Positions 25,505 to 33,935 of a stretch of 64,000 nucleotides of DNA are shown piece after piece. The position numbers and the translations under genes are program-made. The notes beneath the pieces are model-generated. The model was not told the origin of the DNA and did no database searches. It worked only from the letters and a program-made list of their open reading frames with translations. The stretch's first letter is position 1, and every line of letters starts with the position of its first letter. Origin of the DNA: Bacteroidales bacterium (GTDB lineage Bacteria > Bacteroidota > Bacteroidia > Bacteroidales > JAADGE01); assembly GCA_021108035.1 (NCBI GenBank), contig JAIORQ010000056.1, positions 1 to 64,000 on the forward strand, in the 5' to 3' direction.

Positions 25505-26812
25505 TTATTTTGTTATCTTCATCAGTAAATTATCCTCAATTTTTTTCGCAAAAGCAATCAAATATTCATCTTGATTAAAACTACCTGTTATTTGTAAACC
25601 AACAGGTAAGTTATTTTTTGATTTTCCCGCAGGGATTGTAATTGCCGGTAATCCCGCATAAGTCCACGGTAAATTCATAAGCGGACTGCCGGTTTGCATT
25701 CCTTTCGGAGCAGTACTTGTTGTTGCCGGTGATAACCAAACATCAATATTGTTTTCTTGTCTCAAATTTTCAATATGTTCTCTTAACTTATATCTTCCTT
25801 TTTTTGATTCAGAAAGTTCTTTATTTGAAACTTCTTTACCTTCAATAATCAGTTCTGTTGTTTTTTTTCTGTATAAAACTTCATGTTTTTCAAACCAATC
25901 TTTGTGAACTTCGGAAAATTCTGCCGAATTCATTTTTAAGTGATTTGAATTTATTGCTTCAATATTATCAAAAGGATTTATTCTTTTTATTTGATAACCT
26001 GCTTTGGCAAGTTGTTTGATTTTTGATTCATAAAACTCAATAATTTCAGGATTGGCTTGTGCGAGATATTTTCCTTCAACAGCACCTATTACAGCTTTTT
26101 TATTTTTTTGAATATTTGCTTGCCAATTATCACAAAGAACTGAAGCAGCCAAATTAATACCTTCAATATCTTGTGTAAAAATTCCGATATGATCTGCTGA
26201 TACAGAGAAAGGTATAACACCGTCTTTCGATATTCTGTCAAATGAAGGTTTAAAACCAACGATGCCGCAATATGCCGCCGGACGGATAACAGAACCTATG
26301 GTTTGTGTTCCGATTGCGAGAGGAACAATACCGCTCGCAACTGCTGCTGCAGATCCACTGCTTGAACCTCCGGGAGTATGTTCAAGATTGTGAGGGTTTC
26401 TTGTTTCTCCCGGTTCAAAATATGCAAATTCAGTTGTTACAGTTTTTCCCAAAATAATTGCTCCGGCATCTTTTAGTTTAGTAACTGATGAGGCTTCTTT
26501 TCCTATAAAAAGATTAGAAGGCAGATTTGAACCTGCTTTTGTTTCAAAACCTTTAGTATTAATAATATCTTTAATTCCTACAAGAACACCGTATAAGGGA
26601 GGTCTTTTTTGAGGATCGGGAAATTTTTTTCTTAATACATTTACTTCTTCAATAAGCCTTTCGTGTTTGTTATTTTCATGAATTAAGGCTTTTATATGAG
26701 TTTCTTTCTCGTCAATCGCCTTGCAAGTTTCTTTTACATAGTCTTTTGCATCAAGCTTGTTGGTTCTTAATGCGTATGCTGTTTTTGCAAGATGTGATTT
26801 TGAAGTGAGCAT
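25505..26812 (-). CDS. Amidase-signature family hydrolase
   Basis: A 435-residue cytoplasmic amidase. The Ser-cisSer-Lys triad is visible: Lys81 in LVGIKDIINTKG, the serine of HTPGGSSSGSAAAVASG (residues 146-161), and Ser174 in GTQTIGSVIRPAA. It is probably not GatA of the tRNA transamidosome: the C-terminal half lacks the GatA-type motifs and no gatB or gatC is nearby. It more likely hydrolyses a small-molecule amide or carbamate. It is followed 20 bp later by the antitoxin-like gene on the same strand. Start chosen at MLTSKSHLAK, where similarity to amidase N-termini begins. Confidence 0.85.
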   Translation of the reverse strand: MLTSKSHLAKTAYALRTNKLDAKDYVKETCKAIDEKETHIKALIHENNKHERLIEEVNVLRKKFPDPQKRPPLYGVLVGIKDIINTKGFETKAGSNLPSNLFIGKEASSVTKLKDAGAIILGKTVTTEFAYFEPGETRNPHNLEHTPGGSSSGSAAAVASGIVPLAIGTQTIGSVIRPAAYCGIVGFKPSFDRISKDGVIPFSVSADHIGIFTQDIEGINLAASVLCDNWQANIQKNKKAVIGAVEGKYLAQANPEIIEFYESKIKQLAKAGYQIKRINPFDNIEAINSNHLKMNSAEFSEVHKDWFEKHEVLYRKKTTELIIEGKEVSNKELSESKKGRYKLREHIENLRQENNIDVWLSPATTSTAPKGMQTGSPLMNLPWTYAGLPAITIPAGKSKNNLPVGLQITGSFNQDEYLIAFAKKIEDNLLMKITK

Positions 26813-26892
26813 GGTGAAGCAAATTAACGAAATTATTTATAATGCTACATTTTTGATGTTATGAGTTTTGTCAATTAAATATTTTCCGGTTT

Positions 26893-27801
26893 TTAAATCT
26901 TTTCTTTCAAATCATTCAAAATCTTATCATATTTTAATAAGTTTTTGCGAATTTGGATAAAATCTTCGTGTTTTATTTTTTTTTGTTCAATACCATCCTT
27001 ATTTTCAATTATCAGATATTCTACTCCGTTTGTTTGTCCGGATTTTACATGAGCAAGTTCATTCCTTATATCAATAACATCTTTTTTATATGATTGATGA
27101 AAGTTATTAATATTAATTTCTATATTTTCATTTTTTATTAGTTCATTGATTGTTCTTGCCTTTTTATCAGCATCAAACAGCCTGTCTTTTATCAGTTCTT
27201 TGTTTGTTTTAGTATCTAATTTTTCACTCTTTTTCAGGTTTGATTTTATTGACTCTTTTATTCTTTTTATAATTCCTGGTTTTAAATCGTAGCTGTTTTT
27301 ATTTAAATATTGTAACAGTATTTCATTTACAATATTATCCAAGCGACTTGTTTCAGCCATAACCAAACCTCTTACAGAATTTAAATCTTGTATTTTTTTT
27401 AATGTTTGGTTAATCAGCCAAATTATTTTTTCTTTAAGATTTTTATAACCTCTGTCATTTGTTAAGTGTTTAAAAGATACTCTGTCCTGATATAGCTCTC
27501 TTGCAACAGTATTAAAATTCATTTGAGCTGAATAAAACAAAATTTCAGTAAATATTTTTTCTTCTCTGATATATTTTATAAGTTCATCACCATTCTCTTC
27601 ATCCATGTTATAGTCGGAAAGAATTAAATCATACTTTTCTTTTTTTATTTTCTTTTTTGCTTCATTAGTGTCTTCTATACAGTCCACTTGGGGTATAAAC
27701 CCTAATTCTGATAAATATGTTTCTATATCTTTATTTACGCCAAAACTTTGAATAGTGTCAATTTCATCATCTACCCATAGCACTTTATATCTTAAACTCA
27801 T
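26893..27801 (-). CDS. Receiver-HEPN fusion protein
   Basis: A 302-residue protein. Residues 6-120 are a receiver domain with complete phosphorylation site: Asp11-Asp12 (LWVDDEID), Asp63 (LILSDYNM), Ser91 (LFYSAQ) and Lys111 (FKHL). Residues 140-300 are all-helical and contain RNELAH (Arg246 to His251), a match to the Rx4-6H motif of HEPN domains, which are often RNases in toxins and defence systems. The start overlaps the end of the ATPase gene by 4 bp (ATGA), so translation is coupled. Inference: it is the effector of the three-gene module and its HEPN domain may be released by phosphorylation or contact with the ATPase. The HEPN call rests on one motif plus helical pattern. Confidence 0.75.
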   Translation of the reverse strand: MSLRYKVLWVDDEIDTIQSFGVNKDIETYLSELGFIPQVDCIEDTNEAKKKIKKEKYDLILSDYNMDEENGDELIKYIREEKIFTEILFYSAQMNFNTVARELYQDRVSFKHLTNDRGYKNLKEKIIWLINQTLKKIQDLNSVRGLVMAETSRLDNIVNEILLQYLNKNSYDLKPGIIKRIKESIKSNLKKSEKLDTKTNKELIKDRLFDADKKARTINELIKNENIEININNFHQSYKKDVIDIRNELAHVKSGQTNGVEYLIIENKDGIEQKKIKHEDFIQIRKNLLKYDKILNDLKEKI

Positions 27802-30179
27802 TTTTTAAATGTTATTATAAATTCAACCCCTTTTTTTAATTTATTATTTACAGATATTTCGCCTTTCATTCTTTGAATAATATCGAATGTATGATACAAC
27901 CCCAAACCTGAACCGTTCGTAGTAGAAAATCGAAATTCAAATATATCGTTAATTATTTCATCTTTTATTCCTTTTCCATTATCTGTTACAAATAGTTTCA
28001 TTTCGTTTTGACTTACTTTTTGCCATTTGAATGAAATTTTTTTTGCATCAGCTTTTTCAGAATTACTTATCAAATTGTCAATAATAATTATAAGTTCTAT
28101 TGGTCTGAATTTTATTTCAAAAGAAGTATTAGTATATTCTACTTCCGGCTTGATAGATGTTCCCTCTGTTCTGATATGTTCATAGTTTTTATAAACATTT
28201 TCAATATATTCATTAACAAAAGCAACAATATCTTTGGTGATTTTTGCTGTTCTTGTATCAAAATTAGCTTTTGTAACAAACTCAGCAAGCGTAGAAATTT
28301 CTTTATTTTTCAAGTCAATTTTTGAAATGTAATTTAATAATTCCTCTTTCGGTTCATTATTATTAATTGAATATATTAACCTATCAGTAAAACCGGCAAT
28401 AATGTTTGAAGCTCTTCTTACTTGATGTTGTAATCCCAAAAATTCTTTTGCATCAATTCCGACAACTTCTCTTGCAAATAGTGTTTGCTTTATTTGTGAT
28501 TCCAGTTTTTTCTCAATTTCTTTTTTTGTCTCTTTTACAAAATCTGTTTCTTTTTCTGCTTCTTTTTTTGCTTCTCTGATTTGTTTAAAATCTTTCTTTA
28601 ATTTTTTAACTTCTTTTAACAAGTTTGGGTCATTATATTTAGAAATTTGTTTTTCTACTTTATTAAAAATTTTTGATGTGCTTTTCCTTTGTCTTTCATC
28701 AATAATTTGAAAAAAATCCCTGTCGTATTCAACTTCAATAATTTCAGATGTATGAATCGCTAACCAATAAATAAATCCAATTATTTCTTTATTTATAACT
28801 TCTTGTAGTGTAATGTTAAAATTTAATTTATTATCTTTATGCTTGGCATCTTCAATTATTTTAATTTTTATATCTTCAAAAGTTATTTCAGGAAGTGTTT
28901 TTCCTGTTTTTATTCCGTCTATTTTTTCTGTAATAGGGTCTCCCCATCTTATAACTTCAACAACATAACGTTCTAATCTTCTTAATGCCTTTTCAAGAAA
29001 AAAGTTACTTAACTCTGAATAATTTTTATTTTTTATTAATCCTCCGTCCCTGCTTGTAGTTTCTTCAAATTTATTGAGGCTATCAAAAATTTCAATTCTC
29101 CCGATTAATTCTCTTGTTCCTAAAAAACGATTGTAACCTTGCACTTTTCTTTTATTAATTCCAAATATATCTTCACCTTCTTCTCCAAAGGGATATATAC
29201 GATAACCGTTTTTATACATAAAAACAGAACCATAAGCGACAGAATCAACACCTACTAATTTTTTGAAATTATATTTTGCTTTACGGTTTAACAGGAAAAG
29301 AAAAATTGTAATATTATCTATCTCATATGGATTGTTTTCTTCTATTTGATATATTAAATTTCCTCTGTCTACCAGAATTGTAATAATTTTATCCTTTAAA
29401 ATTTTAGTTTCAATGTGAGTTGTTTTTACATTTAGTGTCTCAAAAAGTCTATTTTCAATAAATCCGTTTATTTTATCTCTTTCAAGTTTTTCATTTTTGT
29501 CTGCTTCAATTTCTTCTTTGGCTATAATTTCAATTTTAAAAGTATCCTTTTTTTGATTTGGATTAATTAGTTTTTCAAGAGAATGTTTCAGTTTTTGTAA
29601 TCCTTGTCTATTCCATGTTTCTTTATCTCTTATGCCTGAAATTTCAAGAATTGTTCCGTTATTAATATTATATCTGTTACTTTCAAGAATTTGGTGTTCA
29701 ATATTTATTTCTACGAATTCTTTTTTTGAATCACTTTCAAAATTTTCCCAATCGACTATAATATTTTCAATCTTTGAATTTATTGCATCCTTTACAGTAA
29801 TCATATTTAGTTTGCGTCCTAATCTGTCACATGAAAAACGTCCTACTCCTTTTGCTCCTGCAAACGCAACATTTTGTTTGATTTTATTTCTATAATCTTT
29901 ATATGTGTCATCTTCTGTCCCTTCTTTTTTGGCAGAATAAGCAACTCCAAGCCATTTATCTTTAATGTCTTTAATGTCCATTCCTTTTCCGTCATCAATA
30001 ATAATAATACGGGAGTTTTCTTCTTTCAAATTTTCAAAAATAATTTGTACATTTTTCGCGTGGGCATCAAATGAATTTTTAACTAACTCATATATAGCAA
30101 TATATTCATCAGTTATTTGTTTTCGACCAATTAAATCTTTCAAGCCTGAACTTATCCAAAAGTTTAAAGTATCTTTCAT
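27798..30179 (-). CDS. Protein with two GHKL ATPase domains (HSP90/MORC-like plus histidine-kinase-like)
   Basis: A 793-residue cytoplasmic protein with no membrane segment. The N-terminal GHKL domain has an N-box YELVKNSFDAHA (30-41), G1 IIDDGKGMD (60-68) and G2 GAKGVGRFSCDRLG (108-121), then an S5/MORC-like region with YRIYPFGEEGEDIFG and FEETTSRDGG (326-380). A lysine-rich coiled coil spans about 500-570. Next is a DHp-like helix with His585 in GLQHQVRRASNIIAGF. The C-terminal HATPase domain has IIIDNLISNSEKA (698-710), TDNGKGI (732-738), IFEFRFSTT and GSGLGLYHTF (756-765). It overlaps both neighbours by 4 bp. Such twin-GHKL proteins are known next to DNA methylases; kinase activity toward the receiver protein is inferred. 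Confidence 0.82.
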   Translation of the reverse strand: MKDTLNFWISSGLKDLIGRKQITDEYIAIYELVKNSFDAHAKNVQIIFENLKEENSRIIIIDDGKGMDIKDIKDKWLGVAYSAKKEGTEDDTYKDYRNKIKQNVAFAGAKGVGRFSCDRLGRKLNMITVKDAINSKIENIIVDWENFESDSKKEFVEINIEHQILESNRYNINNGTILEISGIRDKETWNRQGLQKLKHSLEKLINPNQKKDTFKIEIIAKEEIEADKNEKLERDKINGFIENRLFETLNVKTTHIETKILKDKIITILVDRGNLIYQIEENNPYEIDNITIFLFLLNRKAKYNFKKLVGVDSVAYGSVFMYKNGYRIYPFGEEGEDIFGINKRKVQGYNRFLGTRELIGRIEIFDSLNKFEETTSRDGGLIKNKNYSELSNFFLEKALRRLERYVVEVIRWGDPITEKIDGIKTGKTLPEITFEDIKIKIIEDAKHKDNKLNFNITLQEVINKEIIGFIYWLAIHTSEIIEVEYDRDFFQIIDERQRKSTSKIFNKVEKQISKYNDPNLLKEVKKLKKDFKQIREAKKEAEKETDFVKETKKEIEKKLESQIKQTLFAREVVGIDAKEFLGLQHQVRRASNIIAGFTDRLIYSINNNEPKEELLNYISKIDLKNKEISTLAEFVTKANFDTRTAKITKDIVAFVNEYIENVYKNYEHIRTEGTSIKPEVEYTNTSFEIKFRPIELIIIIDNLISNSEKADAKKISFKWQKVSQNEMKLFVTDNGKGIKDEIINDIFEFRFSTTNGSGLGLYHTFDIIQRMKGEISVNNKLKKGVEFIITFKK

Positions 30180-31405
30180 TGTATAAGCTCTTTGAGGGTT
30201 ATACCGGCTAATTCACCAAAAAGCGGCGGTATAGCATTTCCTATTTGTGAATATCTTGGGACTTCAATTTTTCTTCGTTTACCACCTGTTGTATACCTTC
30301 CTTTTATTTTATAGTTATCTGGAAAAGTTTGAATTCTTGCACATTCTCTAACAGTTAAAACTCTGCTTTCACAATAATGAATGTAGTCGTCAGGATGTGT
30401 TGTAATTGTGGGGGTTGGATTTTTAGGATGTAAAACAGCAATACTTCGCCTTTTTACATTAAATAGTTCCTTTTCATTTTTTGTTATGTGTTTCCCTTTT
30501 TTTGTGTTTTGAATAAGAGTATTAAAAAGTTTTATTGTTTCTTTTTTATGATTAGGGAATCTATGACTGTCCGGAATCTTTGATGCTACACCCTGTCGCA
30601 TTAGTTTTTGATATGCACTTTGAATTTCCCCATATTTTCCGGCTTTAAAATTTTTTGAATCGGGGCTGTTTATTTCGTTATTTTTTCGTAATAAATCTGA
30701 AATAGCATCTTCTAAACTTGTATTAATTTCTATTCCTTTATTAATTAAGAACTTTTTTTTATTTAATTCAATGTTTTTTAGAAAAAAATTAACATCTTCT
30801 TTTATTGAAATGTCTTTTCTAATCCCAACTAATATAAATCTTGTTCTTTTTTGAGGAATACCATATTTAGAGAAATCAATTAAATTACTTGAAACATTAT
30901 ATCCTTTATAATCGTCATTGCTTTTTTTCAATTCTTTTAAAACATATTCTGAGTATTTTATTCCTTTTGATTTATTTTGGTTAAATTCTTGTGTAAATCC
31001 TTTTACGTTTTCAAAAAATATTATTTTGGGTTGAACAAGCCGAATAAATTGAATATATGATTTTATTAATGAATTCCTATCATCATTTTCAATTCTTCTT
31101 CCAGCAGTAGAGAAACCTTGACATGGAGGTCCTCCTGCAACTAAATCAACGCTGCCTCTTAAATTTTTTAAATGATTTTTATGTATTTGTAGAATCTCAT
31201 TTATATCATGATTTTTTTGAGATAGCCAATCTGGCCATTCAAAATGATTCATTTTTTTTATTAAGTTATACTCTAATGTAGCAAAAGCATCAGGGCTTTT
31301 TTCAATTGCAAAAATACCTTGCCAAGCTCCTGTATTATGAAGCCCTAATGACAGACCGCCACATCCGGCAAATAAATCAATATATTTTAATTTTTTAAAC
31401 ATCAT
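30176..31405 (-). CDS. DNA (cytosine-5) methyltransferase
   Basis: A 409-residue m5C methyltransferase with all main motifs in order: I (YIDLFAGCGGLSLGL, 9-22), IV (GGPPCQGFSTAGRR, catalytic Cys95), VI (FFENVKGF, 131-137), VIII (IPQKRTRFILVG), a variable target-recognition region of about 100 residues, IX (ESRVLTVRECARIQTFPDNY) and X (SQIGNAIPPLFGELAG). It modifies cytosine in an unknown target. It is the first gene of a three-gene operon and overlaps the ATPase gene by 4 bp. No restriction endonuclease is adjacent. The start is M1 or M2 (31405 or 31402), only 6-10 nt from the -7 promoter box, so the mRNA could be nearly leaderless. Confidence 0.95.
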   Translation of the reverse strand: MMFKKLKYIDLFAGCGGLSLGLHNTGAWQGIFAIEKSPDAFATLEYNLIKKMNHFEWPDWLSQKNHDINEILQIHKNHLKNLRGSVDLVAGGPPCQGFSTAGRRIENDDRNSLIKSYIQFIRLVQPKIIFFENVKGFTQEFNQNKSKGIKYSEYVLKELKKSNDDYKGYNVSSNLIDFSKYGIPQKRTRFILVGIRKDISIKEDVNFFLKNIELNKKKFLINKGIEINTSLEDAISDLLRKNNEINSPDSKNFKAGKYGEIQSAYQKLMRQGVASKIPDSHRFPNHKKETIKLFNTLIQNTKKGKHITKNEKELFNVKRRSIAVLHPKNPTPTITTHPDDYIHYCESRVLTVRECARIQTFPDNYKIKGRYTTGGKRRKIEVPRYSQIGNAIPPLFGELAGITLKELIQ

Positions 31406-31411
31406 AAATTA

Positions 31412-31419
31412 CAAAGATA
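31412..31419 (-). promoter_or_regulatory. Putative -7 promoter box for the methyltransferase operon
   Basis: On the minus strand the octamer TATCTTTG matches the Bacteroidetes -7 consensus TAnnTTTG and lies 6-9 nt upstream of the first in-frame ATGs. A matching -33 TTTG at the right distance is not clear. Confidence 0.5.
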
Positions 31420-31451
31420 CAAAATATTTATAAAAAAATATAAGCATTGTG

Positions 31452-32630
31452 CTACTTTACATCTGAATTTATATATTCCGAAACACCTATATTTTCAGTA
31501 TCATACAATTTCCTCGAATCATTAATAAAAATATTCATCTGATCCTTGTCAGATTGTTTCAGGTCTTTATTGTTTTCAAAATCTGCAACAGGAAGCACAT
31601 AATAATTCATCAACTTGTTTCCTTTCGGTTCTCTGTAAACCCATATTAAGTGATATTCAGGGTCAATAATTGATAGGTTATCGTCATCAGTTTTTGTCAA
31701 TGAAAATTTTATCATTGTACCGCCGTCGCAATAACGCCAAGTTCCGTAGTTTGAAACAAAATTACCGAGAGAATATGCAACAAGTACATCCTTTTCATTT
31801 CCCGATTCTGTTTTATATGTTTTGTGTTCCATTTTTTGAATTACATGAGGGTGTGACCCGATTACAATATCTGCACCGTTTTCAAAACATAAATCAGCCA
31901 AACTTATTTGCTCATTATTTGGTTGATGTTTATATTCTACTCCCCAATGGAAACAGACAATAACAGCATCATAACCGGAATTTGTAGCATTGATGAGATC
32001 ATTTTTTATTTGATCTTTTTTAATACCATTAATGATACTTGGCTTTTCGGGAACATTACCGTTTAACCCATAAGTGTAATTGAAAAGTGCAATTTTGAAA
32101 TTATTTTTTTCAATTATCATCGGATGATTTTTCTTTTTATCTTCTTCATTGATAAAAGTTCCTGTTCTTTTAAACCCGACAGAATCAAGCATATGCATAG
32201 TCCTTTCAAATCCTTTTTTTCCGCGATCATACATGTGATTATTTGCTGTTACAAGATAATTAATGCCTGCTTTTTTTATATCCCAAGCCAAATCATCGGG
32301 AGAGCTGAATCTGGGATAACCTTTATATGGTTTGCCTGCCAAAGTAACTTCCAAATTGCCGATTACAATATCCGTACTGTCAAATATTGGTTTAACATGT
32401 TTAAATTGAGAAGAAAAATCATATTTCCCTGTTTCCGGTACATAAGCCGATTGAATTTGCAGGTCATGTTGCATAATGTCTCCGAGGAATAATAATGAAA
32501 CTTCATTTGGTTTTGTATTTACTATTGAGTCTTCATTATTTTCAAACTTTTCATTTTGCCCGGAAGAGTTGCAAGTTGTGAATATTAAAGATATGAGGAT
32601 AAGGATTGATGTTAGGTTTAATTTTTTCAT
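31452..32630 (-). CDS. CapA/PgsA-like metallophosphatase-fold lipoprotein
   Basis: A 392-residue protein with lipoprotein signal (MKKLNLTSILILISLIFTTC, Cys20). The CapA-type domain has LLFLGDIMQHD, IVIGNLEVTLAG, PRFSSPDDLAW, VTANNHMYDRGKKGFERT, VCFHWGVEYKHQ, DIVIGSHPHVIQKME and AYSLGNFVSN, the metal-binding blocks expected of this calcineurin-like family. Relatives act in poly-gamma-glutamate capsule synthesis or as surface phosphoesterases; no capsule genes are next to it here, so the exact role is open. It lies 46 bp upstream of the methyltransferase operon on the same strand. Confidence 0.88.
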   Translation of the reverse strand: MKKLNLTSILILISLIFTTCNSSGQNEKFENNEDSIVNTKPNEVSLLFLGDIMQHDLQIQSAYVPETGKYDFSSQFKHVKPIFDSTDIVIGNLEVTLAGKPYKGYPRFSSPDDLAWDIKKAGINYLVTANNHMYDRGKKGFERTMHMLDSVGFKRTGTFINEEDKKKNHPMIIEKNNFKIALFNYTYGLNGNVPEKPSIINGIKKDQIKNDLINATNSGYDAVIVCFHWGVEYKHQPNNEQISLADLCFENGADIVIGSHPHVIQKMEHKTYKTESGNEKDVLVAYSLGNFVSNYGTWRYCDGGTMIKFSLTKTDDDNLSIIDPEYHLIWVYREPKGNKLMNYYVLPVADFENNKDLKQSDKDQMNIFINDSRKLYDTENIGVSEYINSDVK

Positions 32631-32657
32631 TGAGTCTTTTGTTTAAAAATATGAATG

Positions 32658-33278
32658 TTAGTTAGCCCAGATATTTATATGTAAGAATTTATTCCATTTA
32701 TTATCTTCTTTGAATAAGATTTCAAGGCTACCACTACCTAATAAAGGCTTTGCTCTTTGAACAAAATAAACAATAGCATAATTTTTATAGTATCCGATTT
32801 TTGAAAATTCAAAATATCCGGGACTTGATGGATTTTTTTTATAAAATTTTCTCCAAGCTTGTTCAATTTTGGAATCAAATAACTTTTCAATTTTTCTATT
32901 GTCAATGATTTTAACAGTTATATCCAAATTGAAACTATCAGCTATTAAGCCTGTGTTATAATTTAATTTTGATTCAAAATCTTTTACAAGTTTGTCAAAT
33001 TTATTGTTTTCTGCTAAATCAAAGATTTTTTCGTTATAATCTGACAATTCATATGCAAGTTTATAATTATTTTTAGTTAGTAAGTCAAGAGGAATACTAT
33101 TAATTCTGCTAAATTTTGTCAGATTATCCGTAATTATAATATGCGCAATAGTATCTGTATTCAGTTTCCGATAATCAATATTTTCCGAAATTAATAAAGA
33201 ATATATTTCATAATCCGAATTGTTTTGGCTCTTTGAAATTATCGGTAGTAGTAATATTATGATTAGGAATCTTGTCAT
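32658..33278 (-). CDS. Secreted protein of unknown function
   Basis: A 206-residue protein not recognised by family. It has a signal peptide (MTRFLIIILLLPIISKSQ) and a charged, mostly helical mature part with several Lys/Asn-rich stretches. The C-terminus has a beta-rich segment (YAIVYFVQRAKPLLGSGSLEILFK ... HINIWAN) like small periplasmic proteins with a SnoaL/NTF2-like or DUF-type end. It is 27 bp upstream of the CapA-like gene and probably co-transcribed with it. No catalytic motif was seen. Confidence 0.65.
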   Translation of the reverse strand: MTRFLIIILLLPIISKSQNNSDYEIYSLLISENIDYRKLNTDTIAHIIITDNLTKFSRINSIPLDLLTKNNYKLAYELSDYNEKIFDLAENNKFDKLVKDFESKLNYNTGLIADSFNLDITVKIIDNRKIEKLFDSKIEQAWRKFYKKNPSSPGYFEFSKIGYYKNYAIVYFVQRAKPLLGSGSLEILFKEDNKWNKFLHINIWAN

Positions 33279-33935
33279 ATCTAATTATCTTTATCATACT
33301 GTTTCTAATGGATCGTTGAACTAAACCTTCGGTAAATGTTAAAAGTAATGAATAGTGTAATTGGTTTAATATCTGTAATTTAATGATGTTTTTTTTATAA
33401 ATATATAAAAACTTTAATACAATACCCATATAATAAGGTGTAAGTGTAGGCATAGTCCAACTGCATTCTCTCAACAATTGCTTACAAATTATTTGGAAGT
33501 ATATCTTTTTTACAGTATTTTTTGTTAATTTTGAGTACTCGCATTCTGCATGTCGCAACTGTCGATAGAATGCTTATATGTTATATACAACATTATCTTT
33601 AATATTTTCATCTTTTGATATATCAAAGGATTTTTTGAAATTAGTAAAAACACTTTCAATGTGCCTAATTCAAATAAAACTGTAAATTTAATCTTTGTTA
33701 GCTTAAAATATCTTTTATTAAGTGAAAGTTATGATTTTTCTGTATGTTTTTTATGGAAATATCAAAATAAATGACCGGCATTGAACCGATACCTTTATCT
33801 GAATTCAAAGTTTTTAAGGCAAAAAACACGTATTATGAAGACGATTTTCAAAATCATTATGAATAAAATATTTCAAGCAATAAAAAAGATATATACTATT
33901 TATTTATACTTTTGTATTTAATGTAAAATCGAAAT
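33279..33935. other. Gene-free interval with a plausible promoter at its right end
   Basis: No gene is supported in 657 bp. A minus-strand frame at 33208-33558 overlaps the signal peptide of the preceding gene, has no motif and was rejected. At 33905-33912 TACTTTTG matches the -7 consensus TAnnTTTG, 23 bp before the histidine-kinase start. The stretch around 33540-33590 (a GTTATATACAAC segment) slightly resembles recombination-site remnants seen in Bacteroidota intergenic DNA, but nothing definite can be assigned. Confidence 0.4.
33905..33912 (+). promoter_or_regulatory. Putative -7 promoter box for the TPR histidine kinase
   Basis: TACTTTTG fits TAnnTTTG and lies 23 bp upstream of the ATG at 33936. 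No convincing -33 TTTG was found. Confidence 0.4.

Noticed and set aside
25505-26812. GatA subunit of the tRNA amidotransferase
   Set aside because: The amidase signature fits, but no gatB or gatC is near and the rest of the protein is not GatA-like, so a general amidase is the safer call.
30176-31405. Classical type II restriction-modification pair
   Set aside because: No restriction endonuclease gene is next to the methyltransferase; the two partner genes encode a twin-GHKL ATPase and a receiver-HEPN protein, and the DUF559-type nuclease is 12 kb away.
33208-33558. Minus-strand reading frame of 116 codons
   Set aside because: It overlaps the signal-peptide start of the 32658-33278 gene, has no recognised motif and an odd residue mix; treated as chance.
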